From Bacillota bacterium (GTDB taxonomy: Bacteria > Bacillota > Bacilli > Paenibacillales > Paenibacillaceae), in NCBI GenBank assembly GCA_023391635.1, contig JAEWAQ010000083.1, positions 1 to 64,000 of the forward strand: DNA of 64,000 bases, written 5' to 3'. Of this stretch, positions 48,192-56,422 are shown piece by piece (within the stretch, counting starts at the first letter, position 1; the number at the start of each line of letters is the position of its first letter). The translations under genes were made by a program, and so were the position numbers. The notes beneath the pieces were generated by a model. The model was given only the letters and a program-made list of their open reading frames with translations, was not told where the DNA came from and did no database searches.

Positions 48192-48677
48192 TTATGCTTC
48201 CAATTCCCGCGGCTCACGCGTCTCCAGCGTATCCCAGCCATCCTTGCCGAGCAAGTCAAGCTGCGTCTCCACGAGCGCACGGAACCGGGCACGGTAGATC
48301 GCCGCCTGCTTCTTCAATTCCTCGACTTCCAGCGCCACCTTGCGTGACTTGGACAGCGCGTCGTTGATGATGCGGTCGGCATTCTTCTCCGCTTCCTTGA
48401 CGATCAACTGAGCTTCCTTCTTGGCGTTGTTCTTGAGCTCGTCCGCCGCTTCCTGCGCGACGATGATCGTCTTGCTGAGCGTCTCTTCGATGTTCGTGAA
48501 GTGACCTAGCTTCTCCTGCAAAGCTTGATGCTGGCCTTGCAATTCCTTATGGTCGCGAATCATCGCTTCGTAGTCTTTGATGATCTGGTCGAGAAATTCG
48601 TTTACCTCGTCTTCGTCGTATCCGCGCAGCCGACGTCCGAATTCCTTATTGTGAATATCCAGTGGCGATAATGGCAT
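48192..48677 (-). CDS. divIVA: cell-pole / septum protein DivIVA
   Basis: 161 residues. The N-terminus PLSPLDIHNKEFGRRLRGYD, then EDEVNEFLDQIIKDYEAMI, is the membrane-binding DivIVA domain; the rest is coiled coil (heptads throughout residues ~30-140). It recognises curved membranes at poles and septa and directs division-site and sporulation proteins. It is the last gene of the cluster before the T-box leader of ileS. Confidence 0.95.
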   Translation of the reverse strand: MPLSPLDIHNKEFGRRLRGYDEDEVNEFLDQIIKDYEAMIRDHKELQGQHQALQEKLGHFTNIEETLSKTIIVAQEAADELKNNAKKEAQLIVKEAEKNADRIINDALSKSRKVALEVEELKKQAAIYRARFRALVETQLDLLGKDGWDTLETREPRELEA

Positions 48678-48767
48678 GGTCTGCCTCCTTGATCATGTTT
48701 TCCGAATAAATCTATTTCTCTATACATGACTCTTTTCGACGGAAGCGACAAAAATCCTGCTGAACCG

Positions 48768-49556
48768 CTACACAAATTTGCCGATGCGTACCCTCGTTCT
48801 GCCGCTTTTCGACAAACCTTCCACTTCCAAAACGCGAAATCGACCGAACCCCTTCATCGAGACGACGTCGCCTGCCCGCAGCGTTGTCGAAGGATCCTCT
48901 TCGGTCTTCCAATTCACCCGGCAGCGCCCGGCGCGGATCGGCTCCACAATCTTCGTTCGGCTCAGCCGGAACACGTCGCTGGCGATGCCGTCCAGCCGCA
49001 TGGATGCGACCGATAGCGACATCTCCGCCAGCTCCTGATTCGTCTCCTGCAGTGCGGACAATGGCAGTACGGATGCCGTCACATCTGCGCGGTGAACTTG
49101 TTTGAGATGACCCAAGAGAAAATCTCCGATCTCTTCGGCAATGAGCACATGGCAGCCGTCAGCGCGAACATGGAGATCTCCGATCCTGTCGCGCTTGATG
49201 CCGAGTCCCAGCAAGGCGCCGAGATAATCGCCGTGATCAAGCTCAGCCACCTGCTTGTCCTCGGAGGCGATCGCCAGCACGGCAATGCCCATGTCTTCGG
49301 CGTCCAGCACCCGGTAGTCCGGCGCGACAAGCGCCCGCTTGCGCTCGGCATTCGCCGTTCCTCCGTCCAGACGGATCGTGGCATCGGGATTCCGGTTCGC
49401 CAGCGCAAACAAAATATGCGCCTGACGGGGGTCGAGAAAATCGGTCCGCCGCAACTCATGACGTTCGGCAGCCCGATTGACCCACTCCCAGGCGCGGTCG
49501 ACGAATGCTTTCTCATCCGGGTGAAAATGTTCGTAAATCTCGTTGATCTTAGTCAT
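48768..49556 (-). CDS. ylmH: RNA-binding S4-domain protein YlmH
   Basis: 262 residues. The first two thirds form the YlmH N-terminal domain (HPDEKAFVDRAWEWVNRAAE, then TDFLDPRQAHILFAL), and the C-terminal ~65 residues are an S4 domain (SMRLDGIASDVFRLSRTKIV and GDVVSMKGFGRFRVLEVEG). In B. subtilis the protein is linked to ribosome rescue and division. The ATG at 49556 overlaps the stop region of ylmG and has only a weak ribosome site, so translation may be coupled. It lies between ylmG and divIVA as in B. subtilis. Confidence 0.92.
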   Translation of the reverse strand: MTKINEIYEHFHPDEKAFVDRAWEWVNRAAERHELRRTDFLDPRQAHILFALANRNPDATIRLDGGTANAERKRALVAPDYRVLDAEDMGIAVLAIASEDKQVAELDHGDYLGALLGLGIKRDRIGDLHVRADGCHVLIAEEIGDFLLGHLKQVHRADVTASVLPLSALQETNQELAEMSLSVASMRLDGIASDVFRLSRTKIVEPIRAGRCRVNWKTEEDPSTTLRAGDVVSMKGFGRFRVLEVEGLSKSGRTRVRIGKFV

Positions 49557-49557
49557 T

Positions 49558-49830
49558 TTACGCGTTACCGAACAGATTGATAATCGCATGCAAGCCGTAA
49601 GCGACGAATTGCAGTGCGATCAGCGCGATGATGGGCGATATGTCAAGTACCCCGCCGATCGGCGGAATCAGCCGGCGGAACGGCCGCAAATACGGCTCCA
49701 CCAGCTTGCCGAGAAATTCCCCGACGAAGCTCTCGCGAACGGCCGGCAGCCAAGACATCAACACGTAGATCAACACCATATAGAAGTAAATCCGATAAAT
49801 CAAGTCCACAAATTGATGAAGTTCGTACAA
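49558..49830 (-). CDS. ylmG: YggT/YlmG membrane protein
   Basis: 90 residues with two membrane helices (IYRIYFYMVLIYVLMSWL and ISPIIALIALQFVAYGLHAI) around the family motif PYLRPFRRLIPPIGGVLDIS. YggT/YlmG proteins are small membrane proteins with an ill-defined role in division or membrane organisation. It is followed at once by ylmH, and sepF lies 9 bases upstream. Confidence 0.92.
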   Translation of the reverse strand: MYELHQFVDLIYRIYFYMVLIYVLMSWLPAVRESFVGEFLGKLVEPYLRPFRRLIPPIGGVLDISPIIALIALQFVAYGLHAIINLFGNA

Positions 49831-49838
49831 ACCTTATG

Positions 49839-50288
49839 TCACCTCATTTTCGGATGGTCGGCATCCTCCGTGTACATCTCCGTGATCGTGCCCGACACTT
49901 CGACGGAATCCGGCGTGCACAGGAAAATATCGGGTCCCAGCTTGGAAATATGGCCGCCGAGCGCATAGACGGTACCGCTAAGAAAATCGACGATTCGGAT
50001 CGCCTGCTCCCGGCGAATGCGCTGCAAATTGACAACGACGGAGCGGCGCATCTTCAAGTGATCGGCGATTTCCTGTGCTTCGTCATAAGTTCGCGGCTCG
50101 GTCAACACCATCCGCGCGTTCTTCTGCGAATGAAGACTGACCACATTATTCTTACCCCCATTCCTACGCGCTTCGAACGGGGAAGTTTCACTTTCTTGTT
50201 CTTGCTGTGCGCGTTGGCGCTCATTGTGGACATCCTGTTCCACTTCTTCCTCTTCCTGCAATCCTAAGTAATTCAAAAATCTGTTCAT
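49839..50288 (-). CDS. sepF: cell division protein SepF
   Basis: 149 residues. The N-terminal amphipathic helix NRFLNYLGLQEE tethers it to the membrane. The C-terminal domain (RMVLTEPRTYDEAQEIADHL, then RSVVVNLQRI, then RIVDFLSGTVYALGGHISKL, then FLCTPDSVEVSG) polymerises into rings and binds the FtsZ tail. I chose the ATG at 50288, which matches the family start; GGAAGTGGGAG is close before it. It lies between ylmE and ylmG. Confidence 0.94.
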   Translation of the reverse strand: MNRFLNYLGLQEEEEVEQDVHNERQRAQQEQESETSPFEARRNGGKNNVVSLHSQKNARMVLTEPRTYDEAQEIADHLKMRRSVVVNLQRIRREQAIRIVDFLSGTVYALGGHISKLGPDIFLCTPDSVEVSGTITEMYTEDADHPKMR

Positions 50289-50354
50289 AACTCCCACTTC
50301 CGATCCCTCCTCCATCGTATACCCATCCTGTAAGCGGCATGCGGCCCTTGCGAA

Positions 50355-51053
50355 TTAACGGGCCTCTATTTCTTCTTTCCCGACGAGCACCGTCCCTAAA
50401 CGTACCCAGGTCGCGCCTTCCTCCACCGCTGCTTCGAAGTCTCCGGACATGCCCATGGACAGCTCGGTCAGCGGTCTTTCCGTGAGCGCCTCCCGGTTGA
50501 GCTCGTCCCTCAGCTCCCGCAAGGCGCGGAATACGGGACGCGCTTGCTCCGGGTCCGTGTCCAGCGGAGCCATCGTCATCAGACCGATCGGGTCGATGGA
50601 CGGATAATCCCGCAGGCTGCGGATGAATTCCCGTGCCGCTTCCGGTGTCAGACCGTGCTTGCTCGTTTCTCCGGAAACGTTGACCTGCAAGAAACACGGC
50701 ACTTGCAACTGCAGCGCTTGCGCTCGCTTGTCGATCGCCTCCGCCAAGGATGCACGGTCCAGCGAGTGGATATAGTCGAAGCGCCCGATAACGTCCTTCA
50801 CCTTGTTCGTCTGAAGGGAGCCTATGTAATGGAAGACGGCTTGTCCCTTCAAAGCTTCCCACTTGTCTCTGGCGTCAGGCCAGCGGTTCTCCCCGATATG
50901 GTGGGCTCCCGCCTGCACGACGGCTGCCGCCGTGGCTGCAGACACGTATTTCGTCACGGCGATAATCTTCACGTCTTCCCGTCTGCGGCCGCTCCGGGCG
51001 CATGCATCCGCAATACGCTGATCTACGCTGCTCATACTGTTTTCCAGCGTCAA
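50355..51053 (-). CDS. ylmE: YggS/YlmE PLP-homeostasis protein
   Basis: 232 residues, the alanine-racemase-like single-domain TIM barrel that binds PLP. The PLP lysine is in VKIIAVTKYVSAATAAAVVQ, and GENRWPDARDKWEALKG, FHYIGSLQTNKV and LSMGMSGDFEAAVEEGATWVR are family hallmarks. It has no known enzyme activity and balances PLP and amino-acid pools. It starts at TTG (51053), eight bases after GAGGTG; the preceding gene ends at 51061. Confidence 0.95.
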   Translation of the reverse strand: MTLENSMSSVDQRIADACARSGRRREDVKIIAVTKYVSAATAAAVVQAGAHHIGENRWPDARDKWEALKGQAVFHYIGSLQTNKVKDVIGRFDYIHSLDRASLAEAIDKRAQALQLQVPCFLQVNVSGETSKHGLTPEAAREFIRSLRDYPSIDPIGLMTMAPLDTDPEQARPVFRALRELRDELNREALTERPLTELSMGMSGDFEAAVEEGATWVRLGTVLVGKEEIEAR

Positions 51054-51060
51054 CGGACGT

Positions 51061-51858
51061 TCACCTCGATTTCTTGCCCAACCAACTCATCATTCGGCCC
51101 GTTGCCCCCTTCTCCACGCGATGGGAGAAGAAGATGTCGGTTCGACAACCGGTGCACCATGAAGATAATTCGATACGATCGGGCATGATTCCTGCTTTTA
51201 TCATAAAGTGTCGGTTCAATTGTTTCAAGTCGAGCATTTCCTTGCCCGGCCGCGAAGGCGTCAGGATGCTGTCGACATACGCCAGATCGCGGACATGCCG
51301 GATGACCGCGTCGTCCACTTCGTAGCAGCAAACGCCGATTGACGGTCCGATGGCGGCGCGAAGATCGGAAGGCCTCGTACCGTAAGCTTCCGACATTCCG
51401 CGCACCGTCTGCCCTGCGATGTCTGCAACGGCGCCTTTCCACCCGGCATGCGCGAGCCCGATCGCTCCTGTCTTCGGATCGTGAAAATAAAGCGGCACGC
51501 AATCGGCGAAAAATTGGACGAGGAGCACGTCGGGTTCATCCGTAATGAGCGCATCCGTATCCGAGCACGCCGACGTCCGGTCCATCCGGCCGCTGCCGGC
51601 GTCTTCACGGCGAATGACGCGCACGCGCGCGCCGTGCACTTGTTCTCCGCATGTCCAGGCTTCGAACCGCCAGCCGATCGCATCAAGGATCGCTCGCCGC
51701 CTGGCGACAACTGCTGCGGCATCGTCACCTACATGCAGCGCCGTATTGCCGGCGAACCTTGTCGTGAAGCCGGCCGAAAGGCCGGGTTCCCGGCACCATT
51801 CGGCGAGCGGAAGCAGCGGCTGTTTACGTGTGGCAGAATCCAGGTTGAACGGTTCCAT
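51061..51858 (-). CDS. pgeF: peptidoglycan editing factor PgeF (YlmD/YfiH type)
   Basis: 265 residues, the multicopper-oxidase-like polyphenol oxidase fold (DUF152). Motifs are AGFTTRFAGNTALHVGDDAA, GEQVHGARV (His of the active site), FADCVPLYFHDPKTGAIGLA, HAGWKGAVADIAGQTV and IGPSIGVCCYEVD, which contain the Zn/Cys-His catalytic site. PgeF removes mis-incorporated residues from wall precursors in E. coli and also acts on nucleosides. The ATG at 51858 follows GAGGTGG. Confidence 0.94.
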   Translation of the reverse strand: MEPFNLDSATRKQPLLPLAEWCREPGLSAGFTTRFAGNTALHVGDDAAAVVARRRAILDAIGWRFEAWTCGEQVHGARVRVIRREDAGSGRMDRTSACSDTDALITDEPDVLLVQFFADCVPLYFHDPKTGAIGLAHAGWKGAVADIAGQTVRGMSEAYGTRPSDLRAAIGPSIGVCCYEVDDAVIRHVRDLAYVDSILTPSRPGKEMLDLKQLNRHFMIKAGIMPDRIELSSWCTGCRTDIFFSHRVEKGATGRMMSWLGKKSR

Positions 51859-51916
51859 TCGGGTAACCACCTCTGGCTGCAAGTGTATCACATTCGAAGG
51901 CTCGGGTTAAGCGGTC

Positions 51917-52195
51917 CTAACGTCCCGATTGTTCCGGCTGGTCCTCCGTCCGGTACGTCTTGGCGTCGTCCAGCCGCACGAGAATCACGTCCGCCCCGAT
52001 CTTGACGATGTTGCGCCATGGGATGACGACATCGTTGCCTCCGCCTAACATGCCGAAAAACCGGGTCGCCGTCGGCACGACGATCGCTTCGATGCGCCCC
52101 TGCCGCAGATCCAGCTCCAGGTCGCTGATCTGGCCGAGCTTCTTGCCGTCCACGATATTGATGACGTCCTTCGTCTGAAAATCGGAAATTTTCAC
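51917..52195 (-). CDS. ylmC: YlmC/YmxH PRC-barrel sporulation protein
   Basis: 92 residues, all of it a PRC barrel: KISDFQTKDVINIVDGKKLG, ISDLELDLRQGRIEAIVVP, VVIPWRNIVKIGADVILVRL. YlmC/YmxH family members are conserved in spore formers; their exact role is unknown. Translation starts at GTG (52195) right after GGCGGAG; the open frame upstream overlaps the sigG terminator. It lies just downstream of sigG and before pgeF. Confidence 0.88.
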   Translation of the reverse strand: MKISDFQTKDVINIVDGKKLGQISDLELDLRQGRIEAIVVPTATRFFGMLGGGNDVVIPWRNIVKIGADVILVRLDDAKTYRTEDQPEQSGR

Positions 52196-52270
52196 CGCTC
52201 CGCCGCCCCCTGTCGCAATCGCCTCCCTACAATATATGAGCCGGTCCCGCATTGCATCCCCGACACACAA

Positions 52271-52298
52271 GAAAAAAGCAGGCCTCAAAGGCCCGCCT
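52271..52298 (-). terminator. terminator of sigG
   Basis: Minus strand GGCGGGCCTTTGAGGCCTGC followed by six T, 11 bases after the sigG stop. Confidence 0.85.
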
Positions 52299-52308
52299 TC
52301 ATCATCCG

Positions 52309-53088
52309 TTATTTTACGTGCTTCTGCATCTGTTGAATAGCCGACTTCTCGAGCCGGGACACCTGCGCTTGCGAAATCCCGATCTCGTCGGCCACCTCCA
52401 TCTGCGTCTTGCCTTCGAAAAACCGCATCGAGAGAATCATTTTCTCCCGGTCGTTCAGCTTTCGCATCGCCTCTCTCAGGGCGATTTCCTCAATCCATTG
52501 AATATCCTTGTTGCGTTCGTCGCTGATCTGGTCCATCACGTAGATCGGGTCGCCCCCGTCATGGTAGATCGGCTCGAACAGCGACACCGGGTCCTGAATC
52601 GCATCAAGCGCGAAGACGATATCTTCCTTGGAAACGCCGAGCGCTTCGGATATTTCCACGATCGTCGGTTCCCTGGCATGCTGGTTCGTCAGTTGATCCC
52701 GCACCTGCAGCGCTTTGTACGCGATGTCGCGCAAGCTGCGCGATACGCGAATCGGATTGTTGTCGCGCAAGTATCGCCTGATTTCCCCGATGATCATCGG
52801 TACGGCATAGGTAGAGAAGCGAACGTTCTGGCCGAGATCGAAATTATCGATGGCTTTCATCAGTCCGATACAGCCGACTTGAAACAAGTCGTCCACGAAT
52901 TCGCCCCGATTGTTGAACCGCTGGATGACGCTAAGCACCAGGCGCAAATTGCCGTTGACCAGCTTTTCCCGGGCTTCCCACTCTCCGCGGGTTTGCAGGG
53001 CGAGGAACAATTCCCTCATTTCGACATTGGTCAGAACGGGCAGCTTAGAGGTGTCTACGCCGCAAATCTCCACTTTGTTGCGGGTCAA
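52309..53088 (-). CDS. sigG: sporulation sigma factor SigG
   Basis: 259 residues (B. subtilis SigG has 260). TRNKVEICGVDTSKLPVLTN is the diagnostic N-terminus, region 2 has FDLGQNVRFSTYAVPMIIGE, and region 4 has EGKTQMEVADEIGISQAQVS. It directs late forespore transcription. The start is TTG (53088), six bases after GGGAGGAA. Upstream, 53089-53166 has GGAATA and GATACTTTA spaced about 17 bases apart, which might be a sigma-F/G promoter (weak). The gene order spoIIGA-sigE-sigG is conserved. Confidence 0.97.
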   Translation of the reverse strand: MTRNKVEICGVDTSKLPVLTNVEMRELFLALQTRGEWEAREKLVNGNLRLVLSVIQRFNNRGEFVDDLFQVGCIGLMKAIDNFDLGQNVRFSTYAVPMIIGEIRRYLRDNNPIRVSRSLRDIAYKALQVRDQLTNQHAREPTIVEISEALGVSKEDIVFALDAIQDPVSLFEPIYHDGGDPIYVMDQISDERNKDIQWIEEIALREAMRKLNDREKMILSMRFFEGKTQMEVADEIGISQAQVSRLEKSAIQQMQKHVK

Positions 53089-53162
53089 TGCACATTCCTC
53101 CCGGGAGCAGACGTTACTGTAAAGTATCTCCTGGGCAGGGCATTTTATTCCGCTGCAGACCG

Positions 53163-53885
53163 TCAAACCATTTTGTTGAACTCCTTGCGCAGCCGCTTGA
53201 TGATCCGCTTCTCAAGCCTGGAAATGTACGATTGCGAGATGCCGAGCAGGTCCGCCACGTCCTTCTGCGTCTTCTCTTCTCCGTCCGCAAGGCCGAATCG
53301 CAGTTCCATGATCGTCCGCTCCCGTTCGCTTAGCTTGTCTAACGCTTTGTGGAGCAGCTTGCGGTCCACCTGTTCCTCGATATTGCGGTAGATCGTATCG
53401 TTCTCCGTGCCGAGCACGTCGGAGAGCAGCAGCTCGTTGCCGTCCCAATCGATGTTCAGCGGCTCGTCGAACGACACCTCCGTGCGCGTCTTGCTGTTGC
53501 GGCGCAAATACATCAGAATCTCGTTCTCGATGCAACGGGAAGCATACGTGGCGAGCTTGATTTTCTTCTCCGGATCGAACGTGTTCACCGCCTTGATCAG
53601 ACCGATCGCACCGATCGACACCAGATCTTCGATATGAATGCCGGTGTTCTCGAATTTGCGCGCGATGTAGACGACGAGGCGCAAATTCCGTTCGATCAGC
53701 ATCGCCCGGATGGCAGCGTCCCCCGTGGACAAGCGACCGAGCAAATACTCTTCTTCCTCCCTGCTAAGCGGCGGAGGGAGCGCTTCGCTTCCTCCGATGT
53801 AGTAAACTTCCTCGCTCTTCCAACCGAGCCAGAACAACAGGCGATAGAGGGACAGTTGCGACATCAGCTTCCATTTGGCGAACAT
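53163..53885 (-). CDS. sigE: sporulation sigma factor SigE (pro-SigE)
   Basis: 240 residues, near-identical in layout to B. subtilis pro-SigE. EEVYYIGGSEALPPPLSREE marks the end of the ~30-residue pro-sequence removed by SpoIIGA. Region 2 is NTFDPEKKIKLATYASRCIE, and region 4 is EEKTQKDVADLLGISQSYIS. It drives early mother-cell transcription. It lies 17 bases downstream of spoIIGA in the same operon. Confidence 0.98.
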   Translation of the reverse strand: MFAKWKLMSQLSLYRLLFWLGWKSEEVYYIGGSEALPPPLSREEEEYLLGRLSTGDAAIRAMLIERNLRLVVYIARKFENTGIHIEDLVSIGAIGLIKAVNTFDPEKKIKLATYASRCIENEILMYLRRNSKTRTEVSFDEPLNIDWDGNELLLSDVLGTENDTIYRNIEEQVDRKLLHKALDKLSERERTIMELRFGLADGEEKTQKDVADLLGISQSYISRLEKRIIKRLRKEFNKMV

Positions 53886-53902
53886 GGGTGCATAACCTCC
53901 TG

Positions 53903-54865
53903 TCAGGCAGGCTGGGATGAGGCCGGCTGGGCTTGGCCGGCATGAATCAGCTCGGGATGCAGAATCGCCCGATACGCCCCTTCGGATGACAAGGTACCGC
54001 CGTCAAGCCCGATCAGCACCCGATCGACATGCAGCGGCGGCATGTCCTTCTGACTGAGCTCGATGGCGTCGGGCTTGACTGCGAGCATGAGCCGCGTTTT
54101 GCCGTTCACCCCGCGATAGGGAACGAGCCGAATGCGGTTCATCCAAGGGAAGGCGTCCGGCCCCGCTTCGCCGAGTTCGGTCAAGAGGATGTCGGCCGAC
54201 TCCGTTTGCAGCCTGCCGCACCAATCCTGCGGCAGTTGCTGTTGCCAGACGGCCGCTTCCATGATCATGACCGGCGTACGCGTGATAGGATCGAAAAGGC
54301 GATTGCCCGTGTCCAGCAAGGCGGACACGTCCCACGATTGCTCGCCGATTCGAATCGTCGCTTGCCATACCAGCGCCGATGTGTCGGCTTGCCTGCGCCT
54401 GCCCTCGGACGTGCTATGGAACAGCCGCACCGACAAGATGAAGGCAAGTGCGAACAGCGCCAGCTGCATACGCCAGTCCAGGACGATGCTCCCTTGCTCG
54501 GTGATCGTCATGCCGCTCCATGGCGAACCTGACGCGCGAACGAGCGAGCTTAGTCCGAGGACGCCGCCGAGCGTGACGAAGTTGACCGCATAGAAGACGC
54601 CGAACGTCCGCAAGTAAGCGAGCGGTCCGCCATAGCCGAACGTGATGAGCACCATCCATGCGGAGACGGCAAGCTTGGCCCCCAGCGAGTACAAGTATGG
54701 AACGTCCGCCCAGAAAATCGCGGCCGCATATGCCGCTCCCAGGGCGGCTGCCGATGCGACACGCCATCGCGCCGGTTTCAGGCTGCGCGCCTTGGCAGTG
54801 GCCAACAGCACCGTGCCGTCGACTGCCAGGTTCGTGAGAAAGACCAGGTCCACATAGACAATCAT
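53903..54865 (-). CDS. spoIIGA: sigma-E processing peptidase SpoIIGA
   Basis: 320 residues. Five helices fill the first ~150 residues, followed by an aspartic-protease-like domain whose catalytic motif is LLDTGNRLFDP (Asp near residue 184). It sits in the septal membrane, and when the forespore protein SpoIIR signals, it cleaves pro-SigE. The ATG at 54865 lies seven bases after GGGGGG. The promoter with 22-base spacing at 54937-54970 precedes it, and sigE follows. Confidence 0.95.
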   Translation of the reverse strand: MIVYVDLVFLTNLAVDGTVLLATAKARSLKPARWRVASAAALGAAYAAAIFWADVPYLYSLGAKLAVSAWMVLITFGYGGPLAYLRTFGVFYAVNFVTLGGVLGLSSLVRASGSPWSGMTITEQGSIVLDWRMQLALFALAFILSVRLFHSTSEGRRRQADTSALVWQATIRIGEQSWDVSALLDTGNRLFDPITRTPVMIMEAAVWQQQLPQDWCGRLQTESADILLTELGEAGPDAFPWMNRIRLVPYRGVNGKTRLMLAVKPDAIELSQKDMPPLHVDRVLIGLDGGTLSSEGAYRAILHPELIHAGQAQPASSQPA

Positions 54866-54936
54866 GGCGAAGCCCCCCACCCTACATCTCCCGGAGATGA
54901 CCGCTTGTCAGGACGGGGCCGGGCTGGAATGAACCC

Positions 54937-54970
54937 AGTATACCCGCTGCGTCGGCCGATGTCTGTCTAA
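54937..54970 (-). promoter_or_regulatory. spoIIG-type promoter with 22-bp spacer
   Basis: Minus strand TTAGAC, exactly 22 bases, TATACT, about 70 bases before the spoIIGA ATG. The B. subtilis spoIIG promoter is known for a 22-base spacer and for needing Spo0A~P. A TGTCTAA on the plus strand (54964-54970) differs by one base from the Spo0A box TGTCGAA and overlaps the -35 region. Confidence 0.6.
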
Positions 54971-55029
54971 TCTTGCCTGCCGTTTCGGCGATTTTTTTGG
55001 CGAAAAAGCGGCGGTAGGCGGGGGTGATG

Positions 55030-55111
55030 CGGCGGGGTGCGTTAAGAAGAAAATCGACTCTGCTTTGTCCGGAGAGCGGCGGTGAAGCGGCGTTAAGTCG
55101 ATAATCGACTT
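55030..55111. repeat. intergenic imperfect direct repeat with hairpin
   Basis: Two copies of a GCGGCG...CGTTAAG...ATCGACT unit (around 55030-55060 and 55087-55110). The second has a palindrome AAGTCGATAATCGACTT followed by TTT. The 54866-55232 gap also holds the spoIIGA promoter and the ftsZ hairpin; I see no gene in it. Confidence 0.5.
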
Positions 55112-55144
55112 TTTACGCATGGAAGAGGATCGATTTCATGAACA

Positions 55145-55198
55145 AACAGCCTGCAACCGTGAACGTGTCTAGGCACAAGTTCACGGTTGCAGGCTGTT
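55145..55198 (-). terminator. long hairpin after ftsZ
   Basis: Perfect 20-base inverted repeat (AACAGCCTGC...GCAGGCTGTT) with a 14-base loop, 35 bases after the ftsZ stop. The T run is short (TTTGTT on the minus strand), so it may act as a terminator or an RNA-stability element. Confidence 0.75.
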
Positions 55199-55232
55199 CA
55201 TTAATCATCTCATAAAGATTTATATTTACTTT

Positions 55233-56375
55233 CTACCGTTCGTTGCGCGGGCGATTGCGAAGAAATGCCGGAATATCCAGCTGATCGCTCGGGATGCTCT
55301 GCGATCCGAACGGGCGCAGATTGCTAGCGGTGCGCACTTCGCTCGGTGAAGCGGCGGAGGAAGCTCCGCCTTGGGGCGCTTCCGTCTGCAACGGAGATGC
55401 CTGGCGTCTGGTCGGAGGTGCCTTATGCTCGAAGCCGGTCGCAATAACCGTTACCTTAATATCTTCGCGCATGTTGTCGTCGATGATCGCGCCGAAGATC
55501 ATTTCCACTTCCGGATCGCAGGCCCCAATGACGATCTCGGCTGCCTCGTTCACTTCATAGAGCGACAAGTTGGCCCCGCCGGTAATGTTCATGATGACGC
55601 CGCGCGCGCCGTCGATTGACGTCTCGAGCAAGGGGCTCATGATGGCCTTGCGGGCAGCTTCGGACGCCCGGTTCTCGCCATTGGAAACGCCGATACCCAT
55701 CAGAGCGGATCCGCGCTGGGTCATGATCGTCTTCACGTCCGCGAAGTCGAGGTTGATCAGTCCCGGTACTTGTATCAGGTCGGAGATGCCTTGGACCGCT
55801 TGCAGCAGCACATTATCGGCTATGCGGAACGATTCGGTCATCGGAGTTTTCTTGTCCACGATTTCGAGCAGGCGATCGTTCGGAATGATGATCAGCGTGT
55901 CGACTTTTTCTTTCAATTCCTCGATGCCTTGATCGGCATTCTGCGAACGTTTGCGGCCCTCGAACGTGAACGGGCGAGTCACAACGCCGACGGTCAGCGC
56001 GCCGCTCTCCCTGGCCAATTCCGCGATGACCGGAGCGCCGCCCGTTCCGGTGCCGCCGCCCATGCCTGCGGTCACGAATACCATGTCCGCGCCGTTAAGC
56101 GAATTGATAATGTATTCGCGGGATTCTTCCGCCGCTTTCTTGCCGACTTCCGGCTTGGCTCCGGCGCCAAGGCCGCGCGTTAGCTTGTCTCCGATTTGCA
56201 GCTTCTGTTCGGATTTCGTAAGCTTAAGCGCCTGCGCGTCCGTATTCACCGTGATGAAATCGACGCCCTTGACGCCGTTCTCGATCATGCGGTTCACCGC
56301 ATTGCTGCCGCCGCCCCCTACGCCAATTACTTTGATTTTCGCGAGCGGTTCCATTTCATAATCAAACTCCAACAT
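55233..56375 (-). CDS. ftsZ: cell division GTPase FtsZ
   Basis: 380 residues. It forms the Z ring. Nucleotide-binding motifs include VGGGGSNAVNRMIENG, GMGGGTGTGGAPVIAEL (tubulin signature) and NLDFADVKTIM (T7 loop with catalytic Asp). The C-terminal linker is Ser/Pro-rich, and the terminal peptide LDIPAFLRNRPRN matches the conserved tail that binds FtsA and SepF. It lies 47 bases downstream of ftsA. Confidence 0.99.
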   Translation of the reverse strand: MLEFDYEMEPLAKIKVIGVGGGGSNAVNRMIENGVKGVDFITVNTDAQALKLTKSEQKLQIGDKLTRGLGAGAKPEVGKKAAEESREYIINSLNGADMVFVTAGMGGGTGTGGAPVIAELARESGALTVGVVTRPFTFEGRKRSQNADQGIEELKEKVDTLIIIPNDRLLEIVDKKTPMTESFRIADNVLLQAVQGISDLIQVPGLINLDFADVKTIMTQRGSALMGIGVSNGENRASEAARKAIMSPLLETSIDGARGVIMNITGGANLSLYEVNEAAEIVIGACDPEVEMIFGAIIDDNMREDIKVTVIATGFEHKAPPTRRQASPLQTEAPQGGASSAASPSEVRTASNLRPFGSQSIPSDQLDIPAFLRNRPRNER

Positions 56376-56422
56376 CTAACAAACTCCTCCTCGCTTCGCT
56401 TGAGCCTTGCATAAGCGGCGGC

